64,000 nt of DNA from Candidatus Jingweiarchaeum tengchongense (GCA_025920705.1 JAPDLJ010000004.1:1-64000), one strand, 5' to 3'. Positions 1 through 8,544 are shown, counted from the first letter of the stretch. Numbers and translations: made by a program. The notes: a model not told the origin generated them from the sequence alone.

Positions 1-2198
1 GGATATCTGGTACCATTCGGATAACAATTCGGTATTTGCTCGTTTTCATAGCTACATGAATAGGGCTGAGCACAGCAGCTTGTGAAGCTGGGTATTCTAA
101 AGCTCTCGAAGTTTGTATTATTAGAAATCAATGTTATTGGATACTCTCCTTCATCATCACCACAGCAGTAAGGATATCTGACATTTGGCATGTTCCAGTA
201 TGTTGGAATTCCTTTTATTTGACCATACAGTGAACATGCCCATTCATAGTCATCCGGGTGTATCCAAAAACTGCCTTCCCCACTATAATTAAAGACAATA
301 CTATAATTTTTACTAAAATTATTATAACATAGGGCATCATTGATGATACTCAAATTCTGATAGCATTTGTCATTATAAGCACATTTGCTGGTGGAATTAC
401 AACAGGCAACCATATCACCAGGGATAAAAGAATTGAAGTTTGTTGAATTAAATAGTTCACTAATTGTAATTATCTCATTATCATCATCTCCACAACATCT
501 ACTCCCAATTGCATATGGAACTTCTGTAATTTCTCCACCTGAAGCCCAATTGTTGCGGGAACAATATACATAAATAAACGTATTCCGCCAATTCTCTTTG
601 TAATATTTATTTATACATGTGGCCGCACAAGCCGAGCTGTTATCATCAGCGTGTATCCAGTAGCTATTACTGCCATATGTCATACACACAGCATCTCCAA
701 CCATATTCATATAATAAATATTAGAAAAGTAGCAACTGTTGTTCCATACACAACCAGTTGTTAAATTACAGCATCCGTACCTATCTGTGTACGGATTAAA
801 ATTTTGGAATGGAGTTGAATTAATTACTGAACTATTTATCTTATACTCGTCAGTGTCATCCCCACAGCAATAAGAATTACAACCGTATGAACTGTATCTT
901 CCATCCTGAGCTGGTGGAGAACCTAGACATGGAGAACCACCAATTGCCCAGCTTGACGCTCCAGCATAAGAAGTGCAGTAAGACGAAGTTGAATCAACAT
1001 CATATGCATAACAATTATAACAATAATAACTCGAATTGTAAGGCACAAGAGTAGGTGTTCCACGATTGTTATAACACCCGCAGCTACCAGCTTGGAGGCA
1101 CTTGTAAAAACCATCTGTTTTTCCTACACAGAGCACACTACAGCTTGTATTTAACACTTCCACTTTCCCAAGCGTAATACTAACATTTGGATTAATTTCT
1201 CGGATGTATATCCAATCAATCCAAGTGGTTATATTACCTGTAAAATACCCCTCCCCTTCCTTTAACCTAATACTGTATAATTTATACCTACCAGGAAAAT
1301 AGACTGTTGAGGAAGAGAGACCCATAAAGTTCATGTAAACATGCGTAGAATTCGTTCTAATTATTACTTTATTCCAATCTCTTGAGTCTGGAGGATAGCT
1401 CGTAGTAGAACAATAAGTGGATACTCCATAATAGAAATATCCATCATTACTATAGCCCCCACCTGAAAAACAAATACCAGGACCAATATCTATCGAATTT
1501 TGGCTAGAATAACTGTACAGATATATGTACATACTGTGCGTCAAATTTATATAACCAGTACTTACAGAGTGCGAATAACGCATTCTTGCAACTACTTCTA
1601 AGTTATCCATATTTTTATCAATGTATTTATATCTCTCCGCGGAAGCATAGCCATACGTTGAACAATATATCCCATTAATAAGTTGTCCATCTATCGAGCT
1701 TAAATTGTAAGTACAATTTGTTCCATTGTATCCGTAAGCTGTCATTCCACCACTCCCAGTCCCATCCTCAGCGAATAGAAATACGTTACTCATGTTATCT
1801 TCTTTTAAGTATGAAGAGTTTCCAAAAAACATGTAAATTGTTTTAACAGAATTCGCTGGTATTCTATCTATTTTTATATATATCGTTGAATTTGTACCCG
1901 AGGTATTACTACAGTTTTCGATCCAATAAGGATATTTATAAGGCCAATCGTTTGGATTGAAACTTGAGCAATCCGTGAACCTTATGTCACCACAATCATT
2001 TCGAAGTTTTCCCTGAGAAATGTAGGTTGGTGTATCGAAGCTAATACTAATCGTGTAATTCGTGAGTTCAGAAGATCCGCTATTGTTGATATTTATTTCA
2101 GTTCGATAATTAAAAGTTGCAAAGGATGGGCCAATTGAGAGAAATAACCAAACTACGATGAGTGCCAATAAAATGAATTTTTTGTGGTGCGAATACAT
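1..2198 (-). CDS. Secreted Cys-rich DUF2341 protein, C-terminus beyond window
   Basis: The frame opens at an ATG at 2198 and stays free of stops to base 1, so at least 732 residues are present and the C-terminus is cut off. Residues 1-27 form a signal peptide (basic start, hydrophobic core ending near SFA). Residues about 30-115 match DUF2341: a DIRFTDC motif, a YWIE motif and a later IYMFFGN motif. A beta-rich segment that could be a LamG/concanavalin-like domain follows to about residue 340. The rest is very rich in Cys, Asn, Ser and Tyr, with three repeats each opening with CCGDD or CCGDDD (near residues 444, 568 and 678) followed by CC, C and C. DUF2341 is usual in exported archaeal and bacterial surface proteins, so a cell-surface role is inferred; the partner or ligand is unknown. 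Confidence 0.8.
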   Translation of the reverse strand, partial: MYSHHKKFILLALIVVWLFLSIGPSFATFNYRTEININNSGSSELTNYTISISFDTPTYISQGKLRNDCGDIRFTDCSSFNPNDWPYKYPYWIENCSNTSGTNSTIYIKIDRIPANSVKTIYMFFGNSSYLKEDNMSNVFLFAEDGTGSGGMTAYGYNGTNCTYNLSSIDGQLINGIYCSTYGYASAERYKYIDKNMDNLEVVARMRYSHSVSTGYINLTHSMYIYLYSYSSQNSIDIGPGICFSGGGYSNDGYFYYGVSTYCSTTSYPPDSRDWNKVIIRTNSTHVYMNFMGLSSSTVYFPGRYKLYSIRLKEGEGYFTGNITTWIDWIYIREINPNVSITLGKVEVLNTSCSVLCVGKTDGFYKCLQAGSCGCYNNRGTPTLVPYNSSYYCYNCYAYDVDSTSSYCTSYAGASSWAIGGSPCLGSPPAQDGRYSSYGCNSYCCGDDTDEYKINSSVINSTPFQNFNPYTDRYGCCNLTTGCVWNNSCYFSNIYYMNMVGDAVCMTYGSNSYWIHADDNSSACAATCINKYYKENWRNTFIYVYCSRNNWASGGEITEVPYAIGSRCCGDDDNEIITISELFNSTNFNSFIPGDMVACCNSTSKCAYNDKCYQNLSIINDALCYNNFSKNYSIVFNYSGEGSFWIHPDDYEWACSLYGQIKGIPTYWNMPNVRYPYCCGDDEGEYPITLISNNTNFESFRIPSFTSCCAQPYSCSYENEQIPNCYPNGTRY

Positions 2199-2356
2199 CT
2201 TTACTTATTGAAAGGTTTCATTTATATTTAAATGTTATTTTGATACGAAGATAAAATCTCAATTTTGGTTATGACACGGTAAACCTCACAAAAATTAATG
2301 AATAGAAAGCTTTTTAATAGTGTAAATAATTAATAGAGAAAATTAGAGGTGGAAAC

Positions 2357-2803
2357 ATGCCAGTAATAGGCGCAAATTTTAAGGAAATGGTTTTTAGAAG
2401 ACTTGAAACAAAAAAAGAGGTAAGAATAAAACAAGTGAGTCATAATGTGAAAATAAATGATTTAGAACTTAGGGATGTGAATTTTGGTAAATTTAAAAAG
2501 ATATTAATATTTAATTATAAGTACACAGTGGACTATCTACTGGAAAAAGAAAGCGAGAAAATAGGGGAAATAATAATAGACGGAGAAATCCTCTACCTGG
2601 ATGAAGAGAAAAAATTGCAGGAAATGGAAAAGGAGTGGAAAAAGGATAAAAAGATAGATCCAGAAATAATGAGACAAGTATTACAGGCAGCTATAGATAA
2701 TGCACAAGTAGAAGCAATTTACAATGCTAAAAAAGTGCTCTTACCAAGTCCAATCCCATTAGGAGTTGTGAAAAAGGGAGAGGAACAAGGTTATATCGGT
2801 TAA
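2357..2803 (+). CDS. Conserved archaeal protein, possibly SecB-like fold
   Basis: A 148-residue soluble protein with a good start: GAGGTGG ribosome binding site at 2346-2352 and ATG at 2357, with a TATA-like TTTTTAATAG at 2311-2320. Strand-rich N-terminal half (residues 20-85), then a charged helix (85-125), then a Pro-rich tail with PSPIPLG. The layout, beta-sheet followed by a long helix and a Pro-rich end, resembles small archaeal proteins with a SecB-like fold, but I am not certain of the family. No catalytic motif is visible. It is divergent from the secreted protein upstream and stands alone. Function not assigned. Confidence 0.6.
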   Translation: MPVIGANFKEMVFRRLETKKEVRIKQVSHNVKINDLELRDVNFGKFKKILIFNYKYTVDYLLEKESEKIGEIIIDGEILYLDEEKKLQEMEKEWKKDKKIDPEIMRQVLQAAIDNAQVEAIYNAKKVLLPSPIPLGVVKKGEEQGYIG

Positions 2804-3155
2804 AATAGCAACATTTGTCTATTTCCTATATTTTAGTATATTGTAACAATGTTTGATAGTTAAAAATAGCCTTAAAATAGCTTTTTTTAGTCTTTTATGA
2901 GCCTTGTTTTTTATTATTTAAAAACCACACCTTTCTTCTTAGATCGGTTTTTTAATGCCGTTCCGGAACTTCACTTTATAAATTATTTACAATATAGAAA
3001 TGTGTTGAAACTGTTGCCAAATCTGTCGAATGTGTTGTCGAATATGTTTCAACAGAAAAGTTTATATTTAACAACTGTTTAAACTGTTGTTGAAAGTGTC
3101 GAAACTGTTGTCGAATGTGTTGGAATTTATTAAGAGAATATTGGGTTTTCATACT
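2804..3155. other. Gene-poor stretch with promoter and repeats
   Basis: About 350 bases without a convincing gene. A T-rich run at 2880-2887 could end the upstream transcript. A 61-codon open frame here has no ribosome binding site and an unlikely composition. The right part (3001-3122) holds repeated GTTG/GTCGAA-type elements around a TATA box, described separately. Confidence 0.5.
3001..3122. repeat. Repeated operator-like elements around a TATA box
   Basis: Two exact copies of GTCGAATGTGTTG lie at 3025-3037 and 3110-3122, and two copies of GAAACTGTTG at 3007-3016 and 3101-3110. TGTTTCAACAG near 3045-3055 is an inverted version of the TGTTGAAAC element. They flank a TATA-like TTTATATTTAA at 3061-3071. 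This looks like a multi-site operator for the following regulator/SdpI pair. The function is inferred from position and repetition. Confidence 0.55.
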
Positions 3156-3800
3156 ATGAAAAATGAAGAAAAAGAATCAAAGAAAGAACAAGAAATTATC
3201 AAAGAAGAGTCTATTGTAACGGTAGAAAAACCAACTGACAAAACCGAACTTAAAAAAATTGAGAAACCGATTATAAGTAGTTCAGAGGAGAAACCCATAC
3301 AACCCATAACTTCCTTTGAGTCTAAAATCATAGAATATGAAAAAGAGAAGCAACTTCCACCCATTTCTCAACCCCAAGAAAAACAAACCACAGACATCCT
3401 AACAAGTTGGCAAGCGCAGATTAAAGAATTAGCAGATCATCCATTGTCCCAGGTTAAGATAATCAACACAGAAATGTTTTATAATTTAACAGAGATTTTA
3501 AAAGATATGAACACAAAATTAAGTAAATTAGATGAGATTTTAAACATATTAAAAGAAAAACAAAAAGAAAAATATTCAATAATTGAAAAAAAAGAAAAAT
3601 TATCTAGTATTAAGGATAAAGAATTTTTAAATTTCTTTTTAGAAGGAGAAAAACATACAGCTTATGATTTGGCACAAAAATTAGGAATGAGTCGAAGTAC
3701 CATATCATTTAGATTGAATCGCTTATTTGAACAAGGTTTATTGGAAAAAGAATTAATAGGTAAGAAAATATTCTTCAAATTAAAAAAAGATGAAAAATGA
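3156..3800 (+). CDS. Coiled-coil protein with C-terminal winged helix, SdpR-like position
   Basis: I take ATG 3156 as the start (214 aa); an in-frame TTG at 3087 is possible but would place the start inside the repeat region. Residues about 1-95 are low-complexity, rich in Lys, Glu and Pro; about 110-160 form a coiled coil; about 160-214 are a winged helix with a clear recognition helix (LAQKLGMSRSTISFRLNRL) and a basic wing. Its stop overlaps the ATG of the SdpI-like gene by 4 nt, so the two are co-translated. In Bacillus, SdpR is a small ArsR-type repressor paired with SdpI; here the DNA-binding domain is attached to a long coiled-coil extension. Repressor of its own promoter is inferred from the repeats upstream. 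Confidence 0.7.
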   Translation: MKNEEKESKKEQEIIKEESIVTVEKPTDKTELKKIEKPIISSSEEKPIQPITSFESKIIEYEKEKQLPPISQPQEKQTTDILTSWQAQIKELADHPLSQVKIINTEMFYNLTEILKDMNTKLSKLDEILNILKEKQKEKYSIIEKKEKLSSIKDKEFLNFFLEGEKHTAYDLAQKLGMSRSTISFRLNRLFEQGLLEKELIGKKIFFKLKKDEK

Positions 3801-4432
3801 GAAAGAGCGAAATGATAGTATTGGCTATAATTGCGTTATCTATATTCATAAGTGCGTACCTTTACCCAAATATACCAGAAAATATGGCTTCCCATTGGAA
3901 TATAAAAGGTGAAGTTGATGCTTATGCACCCAAATTACAAATTCTGTTCTTATTCCCATTGATTTCAATCATTCTTCTCATTATATTTATTATTATACCA
4001 AGAATTGATCCATTAAAAAAGAATATCAGTAAATTCAGGAGATATTACGACTGGTTTTTATTAATATTAATTCTTTTTTTATTCTATGTCCATACGTTAG
4101 TTATTCTTTGGAATGTGGGCTTCAGGTTTAATATTATTCAATTCTTAACACCTGCTTTTGCTTTTCTTTTCTACTATCTCGGAATTTTAACAGAGAATAC
4201 GAAAAGAAACTGGTTCATAGGAATAAGAACCCCGTGGACGATGAGTAGTGATAGAATTTGGAATAAAACACACAAAACTAGCGGCAAATTATTCAAATTA
4301 ATTGGAATAATTTCATTTCTTGGTATACTTTTCTATGAATATGCCTTGATCTTCATCTTCATACCAATTTTTTTGGTAGCTATTTATGCTACAGTTTATT
4401 CATATTTAGAATTCAAAAAGACAGAGGAATAG
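3797..4432 (+). CDS. SdpI family membrane protein
   Basis: A 211-residue membrane protein with about six hydrophobic helices. The N-terminus has the DUF1648 signature (YPNIPENMASHWNIKGEVD at residues 23-41), and the later half has the SdpI hallmark GIRTPWTMSSDRIWNKTHKT. In Bacillus subtilis SdpI gives immunity to the SdpC toxin and sequesters SdpR at the membrane. Here it overlaps an upstream winged-helix gene by 4 nt, the same regulator-then-SdpI order. No toxin gene is adjacent, so a signalling or general envelope role is as likely as immunity. Confidence 0.88.
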   Translation: MRKSEMIVLAIIALSIFISAYLYPNIPENMASHWNIKGEVDAYAPKLQILFLFPLISIILLIIFIIIPRIDPLKKNISKFRRYYDWFLLILILFLFYVHTLVILWNVGFRFNIIQFLTPAFAFLFYYLGILTENTKRNWFIGIRTPWTMSSDRIWNKTHKTSGKLFKLIGIISFLGILFYEYALIFIFIPIFLVAIYATVYSYLEFKKTEE

Positions 4433-4433
4433 T

Positions 4434-4450
4434 GCTAAAAACTTTTTAGC
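4434..4450 (+). terminator. Stem right after the SdpI-like gene
   Basis: GCTAAAAA and TTTTTAGC form perfect 8-bp arms around one base, two bases past the stop codon. A tight hairpin or bidirectional operator is possible; no long T tract follows directly, so the terminator reading is weak. Confidence 0.3.
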
Positions 4451-4674
4451 AATGCTAATAAATTTTATCAAGGTTTTTTGATGGTAAAAATGGAAAAAAA
4501 TTTTCCGAAACGGAGAAAAATAAGATTTTAAAATGAATTTATTAAAAGGTACCTTACAAAAGGTATCCACGGCAAATATTCCTTATTATTTGGTAGTTTT
4601 TTATATGAAAATTGCTTTTTCTACCTTTCAAAAGTTACTGGAAATCATTTTTTGAACTCTGTAGAACCTTATCA

Positions 4675-4694
4675 ATAAGTAACTAGTAACTTAT
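4675..4694. promoter_or_regulatory. Imperfect 20-bp palindrome upstream of winged-helix gene
   Basis: ATAAGT-AACTAGTA-ACTTAT is symmetric except for one A/A pair on each side. It carries the same AAGTAA half-site as the perfect inverted repeat 22 bp downstream, so both may bind the same protein. A shorter palindrome AAGGTACCTT lies further up at 4546-4555. The remaining part of the 4451-4754 gap holds no gene that I can see. Confidence 0.5.
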
Positions 4695-4715
4695 GTATAA
4701 AGGACTATAATAAAA

Positions 4716-4740
4716 TTTATAAGTAAAAATTACTTATAAA
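4716..4740 (+). promoter_or_regulatory. Perfect inverted repeat over the TATA box of the winged-helix gene
   Basis: TTTATAAGTAA, three A bases, then TTACTTATAAA: 11-bp perfect arms. The left arm includes a TATA-like TTTATAAG about 30 nt before the ATG at 4755, fitting a leaderless transcript. An operator that covers its own TATA box points to autoregulation. Confidence 0.6.
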
Positions 4741-4754
4741 AAGTATACGAGAAT

Positions 4755-5084
4755 ATGGATGAGATACTATTTTTAATGTTTGGAAACCATCCAAAGAGTA
4801 GAAAATTATATGAAGAAGCCAGAAAAGTCATCGAAATTCTGAAGGAAAGAAAGGAGATTTCTAGAGAAGAGTTAGCAAAATTACTTGGATTAGATTTAAA
4901 TAATCCGGCTCAGAAAAAACACTTCTATAACATAGTTTCACCCATGTTTAACAAAGTACTAGGTTCTGACAGGAAAGGTAGAGTAGTATATTACCACTTA
5001 AGTTATGATATCTTCAGGGTTTATTTAGATAATCTTAGAAGGAAGGGAAGATACTACCTTACTGGAGAGGAAGAAAAAATCTAA
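4755..5084 (+). CDS. Small winged-helix DNA-binding protein
   Basis: A 109-residue protein with a winged helix at residues 20-90: helix VIEILKERK, then ISREELAKLLGL, then a recognition helix KKHFYNIVSPMFNKVLG and a wing around KGRVVYYHLS. The FYN..xP pattern in the recognition helix recurs in the protein at 14442-14900, so the two are probably paralogues. No effector domain is seen. The palindromes immediately upstream make autorepression likely. It may act on other AAGTAA-type sites. Confidence 0.68.
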   Translation: MDEILFLMFGNHPKSRKLYEEARKVIEILKERKEISREELAKLLGLDLNNPAQKKHFYNIVSPMFNKVLGSDRKGRVVYYHLSYDIFRVYLDNLRRKGRYYLTGEEEKI

Positions 5085-5310
5085 TTTGATAGAGCCTGAA
5101 TCAATTTTTGTTTAATTAATTTAATTTTTCTTAAATCATAAATACCTAAAAATTCATATTCTTTTTTAGCTGAATAGATGATCTCTTTTAGTCTTGTTTT
5201 ATACTCAGAGAAATTTTGCATTCTTTACTTAGACTTTTTTGTGTAAATTTATTTTTTGATTCCTCTAAAAAACTATATAGTATTTCCCTGTAAATTCGCT
5301 CTATTTTCAT
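5081..5310 (-). pseudogene. Possible frameshifted small winged-helix gene
   Basis: Reading leftwards, an ATG at 5310 opens a 40-codon frame ending at 5188 whose sequence looks like the first two helices of a winged helix (REILYSFLEESKNKFTQKSL, then SKECKISLS). A second ATG at 5221 in another frame opens 46 codons ending at 5081 with helix-like basic sequence (YKTRLKEIIYSAKKEYEFLG). Joined by one frameshift they give about 85 residues. It could be a decayed regulator or two tiny overlapping genes; neither has a strong ribosome binding site. Its end overlaps the stop of the convergent winged-helix gene. The rest of the 5085-5408 interval holds only AT-rich DNA. Confidence 0.35.
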
Positions 5311-5408
5311 TTTCGAAAGAAAACATTTTTTTTATAAATATTTCTATATTTATCGAAACTTTTATAAATAAATTTATGTAACAATGAAAATATCAAAAGT
5401 TAGCATTT

Positions 5409-6548
5409 TTACTGTTCCTTCACAAATGAAAGTATAAGTAAGGCAGCTATACTCAATACAGAAGAGAAGTAAAGAGGAGCGAAGATATGGACTTTTTCCC
5501 AGAGAAAACCAGCAATTAGTGATGCAGGTAATGCGCAGAAACCCGTACTCATTTGAAATATACCTAGTGCACTGGCTCTATATTCCTTTGGTGAAAGCTC
5601 AGACACAAATGCTCTTTGAACGGGTTCAATTGATGCTTTATGTAGGCCGTAAAGTACGAATAAGAATGAGACTCCAAGGAAAGAATTAATAAAAGTAAAA
5701 CCAATACACATGATTGCAAATAAAAGATAAGATAATGTTAAGACAATTTTTCTGTTGAATTTATCTGCAAATTTTCCAAACGGTAATGACATGATTGAAG
5801 CAACCACATTAAATATGAGATAAAAAATCGGTATCGTTAAGATATTAAAACCAAGTTCCTTCGCATAGATCAATAAGAAAGAATAACTAAAAGAACCAAG
5901 CGCAAATATGCAACTTAGAATTAGAAACAATTTATACTCTTTATTTAAACTTTTAATATAGAACTTTGTCTTCGTTCCTCTCCTAATTCTTTTTTCCTTC
6001 ACATATAGAAAAACCAATAATGCGCTGATAATTGACGGTATCGCAGCAATCAAAAACAAGTTTCTGTATCCAAGGATACCGAATAATAAAATACAGGCAA
6101 CGATGCCACTTACAGCACCGAGATTGTCCATCATTCTCAGGAATCCAAAATTTCTTCCTCTATCACTTCTAGTAGATGCATCCGCAATCATTGCATCTCT
6201 TGGTGCTCCTCTTATCTTACCAACTCTATCCAAAATTTTGAATGGTAAAATATGTACCCATGTTTTTGAAATTGCATATCCGATTCTTGCGATAGATCCA
6301 CATAAATAACCAGTCCAAACAAAAATCTTCCTTTTTTTTATTCTATCAGATATATAACCTGAAAGACCTTGGGATAAATTAACTAGTGCGTCCCCCAATC
6401 CATCAATTAGGCCCAATATCTGCATGTTTGCATTGAGTACAGAAGTCAAAAAAAGTGGCCATATTGGATATATCATGTCCGAGCCAAGATCATTCAGAAA
6501 CGATGCTAATGAGAGCGTCAAAACAAGTTTTTTTTCTTTTTTACTCAT
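5409..6548 (-). CDS. MFS transporter
   Basis: A 379-residue protein with about 12 membrane helices. The loop between helices 2 and 3 has the MFS motif A form GYISDRIKKRK, and the helix 4 region reads DRVGKIRGAPRDAMIADAS, a signature of one MFS subfamily close to predicted drug/sugar exporters. The substrate cannot be told from the sequence. It stands alone on the minus strand, about 50 nt downstream of the nitroreductase gene, so the two may share a transcript. Confidence 0.85.
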   Translation of the reverse strand: MSKKEKKLVLTLSLASFLNDLGSDMIYPIWPLFLTSVLNANMQILGLIDGLGDALVNLSQGLSGYISDRIKKRKIFVWTGYLCGSIARIGYAISKTWVHILPFKILDRVGKIRGAPRDAMIADASTRSDRGRNFGFLRMMDNLGAVSGIVACILLFGILGYRNLFLIAAIPSIISALLVFLYVKEKRIRRGTKTKFYIKSLNKEYKLFLILSCIFALGSFSYSFLLIYAKELGFNILTIPIFYLIFNVVASIMSLPFGKFADKFNRKIVLTLSYLLFAIMCIGFTFINSFLGVSFLFVLYGLHKASIEPVQRAFVSELSPKEYRASALGIFQMSTGFCALPASLIAGFLWEKVHIFAPLYFSSVLSIAALLILSFVKEQ

Positions 6549-6598
6549 TTATAAAATTAGATTAATTATAAATTTATACTTTGTTTTTTGTAGAAAAA

Positions 6599-7138
6599 TT
6601 ATTTTTTCTTAATAATTAATGGATTACCATATCTTTCCAGATGCACAATTTCTTTGAGTTCTTTTTTTGGTCTTATTAAATGAATAATCTTTCCACTAAT
6701 GTCTGTCTTTTTCTTTTCATACCCCATTGCAATGATTGCTACAATCCTTAATTTTTCAGGAATTCCAAATTCTCTTTTTATTTTTTCTTCATCAAATCCA
6801 CCAATCCAGCAAGTACCTAATCCTTCAGCAGTAGCAGCAATTACCATTGTTTGTAGTGCAATGCAAACGTCATGTATATAAAATTTTGATTTTGGATCTC
6901 CACAACCAATTACTACAACAGGCGATTGAGATAAGAATTTACCGAATGGACAAAATTTTGCAAGTAGTTCTCTCCTCTCCTTTTCTTGTACTATAATGAA
7001 ATTCCAAGGTTGCATGTTCATCGCAGAAGGTGAGTGCCTAGCAGCATCTAGGATTTTTATTAATTTTTTCATTGGAATTGGCTTTTCCTCATAAGAACGA
7101 ACACTTCTCCTCTTTTTGATCGCTTCGAAGACATCCAT
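6599..7138 (-). CDS. Nitroreductase family FMN oxidoreductase
   Basis: 179 residues, the usual length for a compact nitroreductase. FMN-binding signatures are present: RRSVRSYEEKPIP at residues 11-23, the SPSAMNMQPWNFIIV segment at 37-51, and the late GLGTCWIGGF and PEKLRIVAIIAMGY segments. Family members transfer electrons from NAD(P)H to nitro compounds, quinones or flavin-related substrates; the true substrate here is unknown. Cytosolic. The gene is divergent from the 7212 gene across a short AT-rich promoter region. Confidence 0.88.
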   Translation of the reverse strand: MDVFEAIKKRRSVRSYEEKPIPMKKLIKILDAARHSPSAMNMQPWNFIIVQEKERRELLAKFCPFGKFLSQSPVVVIGCGDPKSKFYIHDVCIALQTMVIAATAEGLGTCWIGGFDEEKIKREFGIPEKLRIVAIIAMGYEKKKTDISGKIIHLIRPKKELKEIVHLERYGNPLIIKKK

Positions 7139-7211
7139 TCTAAAATTAATACAATAAGATTTATTAAAAATTTTCCAAATTAATTTATTATCAAGGAATC
7201 ATTATTTTATT

Positions 7212-7724
7212 ATGAAAGGTAAGAAATTAGTTATCCTTGGAGAACATCATCTTTGTGATGAATGTGTGAATGCAGAAATTTCTAAAATCAAAGAGATTGA
7301 AGATAAAATAGATCTTGTGGGCTTGGAAATAGTAGACGTTAAAAAGAAAAATACAAAACTATGCTCAAAATTTAATCAAATTCCACTTGAGAAATTTATT
7401 GAAGATGTCGTTGAAAATAACTTTCCACTCTGTAGTAAAAGTGAAATGTATGAGACTTTAAAAAAACATGAGCCACTATTAAAATACTTGCAAACAAGTA
7501 ATAAAAAAATATACCCACTCGGTAATCCATTTGCAAGGAACCATGCAGCATCGCTCGTCAAGTCAATAGATTCATGTTTAGACACTTGCCAACGAGGGAC
7601 AATAGCGATCATTGGGTTTGGTGACATAATTGAATATTATACTCAATTTGTTAAGAAATACAGATGCACGATTAATAACGTTCATCAAATCCATCAAATA
7701 TCACACGAGAAACTTTATTATTAG
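7212..7724 (+). CDS. Uncharacterised protein, possibly TraB/ChaN-like
   Basis: A 170-residue soluble protein not firmly recognised. It opens with a strand and ILGEHHLCDECVNAEI, followed by IDLVGLEIV, and later has GTIAIIGFGDIIEYY. The GE-H and GLE motifs with these spacings recall the TraB/ChaN/EreA fold, but the protein is shorter than most members. It has eight Cys residues, including CDEC, many for a small cytosolic protein. A DUF167 gene follows 20 nt downstream and probably shares the transcript. Confidence 0.5.
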   Translation: MKGKKLVILGEHHLCDECVNAEISKIKEIEDKIDLVGLEIVDVKKKNTKLCSKFNQIPLEKFIEDVVENNFPLCSKSEMYETLKKHEPLLKYLQTSNKKIYPLGNPFARNHAASLVKSIDSCLDTCQRGTIAIIGFGDIIEYYTQFVKKYRCTINNVHQIHQISHEKLYY

Positions 7725-7743
7725 TCGTTTTTAACATTCATTT

Positions 7744-7971
7744 ATGATTATAGATGTGAATGTAATTCCTAATTCAAAACGACCCAAGATAATAAAAACT
7801 GCAGAAAATAAATTCAAAGTTAGGGTCGATGCACCTCCCATTAAAAACAAAGCAAATAAGCGTCTTATTGAAATAATTTCGGCGTATTTCAATGTTAAAA
7901 AATCGCAAATAAAAATAATCTATGGATTAAATTCAAGGAGTAAGAGAATTGAGATTGAGCAATTTAGATAA
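7744..7971 (+). CDS. DUF167 family protein (YggU-like)
   Basis: 75 residues, the normal length for the family. The signature is clear: VIPNSKRPKI near the N-terminus, then VRVDAPPIKNKANKRLIEIISAYFNVKKSQIKII and a closing GLNSRSKRIEI. Structures of the bacterial relative YggU show a compact alpha/beta fold; the function is unknown. It is probably co-transcribed with the upstream gene. Confidence 0.9.
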   Translation: MIIDVNVIPNSKRPKIIKTAENKFKVRVDAPPIKNKANKRLIEIISAYFNVKKSQIKIIYGLNSRSKRIEIEQFR

Positions 7972-8009
7972 AAACATATTTTTATCTTGATACTTTTTTA
8001 TAATTAGTT

Positions 8010-8540
8010 ATGGAAGAGTGGCATGAGGTTTGGAGCGCTAGAGAACCACCATTAGTCAAAATTTTATTAAAATATGTTATTCCTATTGGTGCAGTTCTAT
8101 TTTTCATTTACCTTAACTATCACATCTATGTTAATGTTCTACCAAGGGCTAGTGTGTATGGCGGTTTCCCAGGAATAACAATCAGATATATTGCGGTTCT
8201 ATTGGTTTTGATATCTATTGCTTTCATTTGTAGGAATGGATTAAGACAGCAGATTAAAATATACAAGGAAGGTATATGGTTAAATTCGACAGAGTTTGAT
8301 TTCTATTTTTTCAAATTAAAAACAAAGTGGACTAGACCAGAAAAATGGATAAAGTGGGAAGATGTCAAAGGATTGATCATTCGTTCAAGAGTCAAGTTTG
8401 AGAGAGTTGATATTTTATACATTGATGTGATTACTAAAAATGGTACCTATCCAGTGGTGTTACGAATAGAGGATGCAATTAATATGAAGGATGCAATTAT
8501 AAAAGAAGGATATGGAGAAAAACTCAAAAATAAAATTTAG
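8010..8540 (+). CDS. Two-helix membrane protein with C-terminal PH-like region
   Basis: 176 residues. Two hydrophobic helices lie at about 18-40 and 58-78; the C-terminal 95 residues are soluble and beta-rich, with a WIKWEDVKGLIIRS strand pattern resembling the bacterial PH-like domains that follow paired membrane helices. No enzyme motif is present. Promoter: TATA-like CATATTTTTATC about 28 nt before the ATG. Role unknown; a membrane-associated accessory protein is inferred. Confidence 0.6.
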   Translation: MEEWHEVWSAREPPLVKILLKYVIPIGAVLFFIYLNYHIYVNVLPRASVYGGFPGITIRYIAVLLVLISIAFICRNGLRQQIKIYKEGIWLNSTEFDFYFFKLKTKWTRPEKWIKWEDVKGLIIRSRVKFERVDILYIDVITKNGTYPVVLRIEDAINMKDAIIKEGYGEKLKNKI

Positions 8541-8544
8541 AATT

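Noticed and set aside
385-1114. Short frames on both strands within the secreted protein
   Set aside because: They lie inside a continuous minus-strand frame with signal peptide and DUF2341; they are shadows.
2897-3082. 61-codon frame on the plus strand
   Set aside because: No ribosome binding site, unlikely residue composition, and it ends inside the repeat/promoter region.
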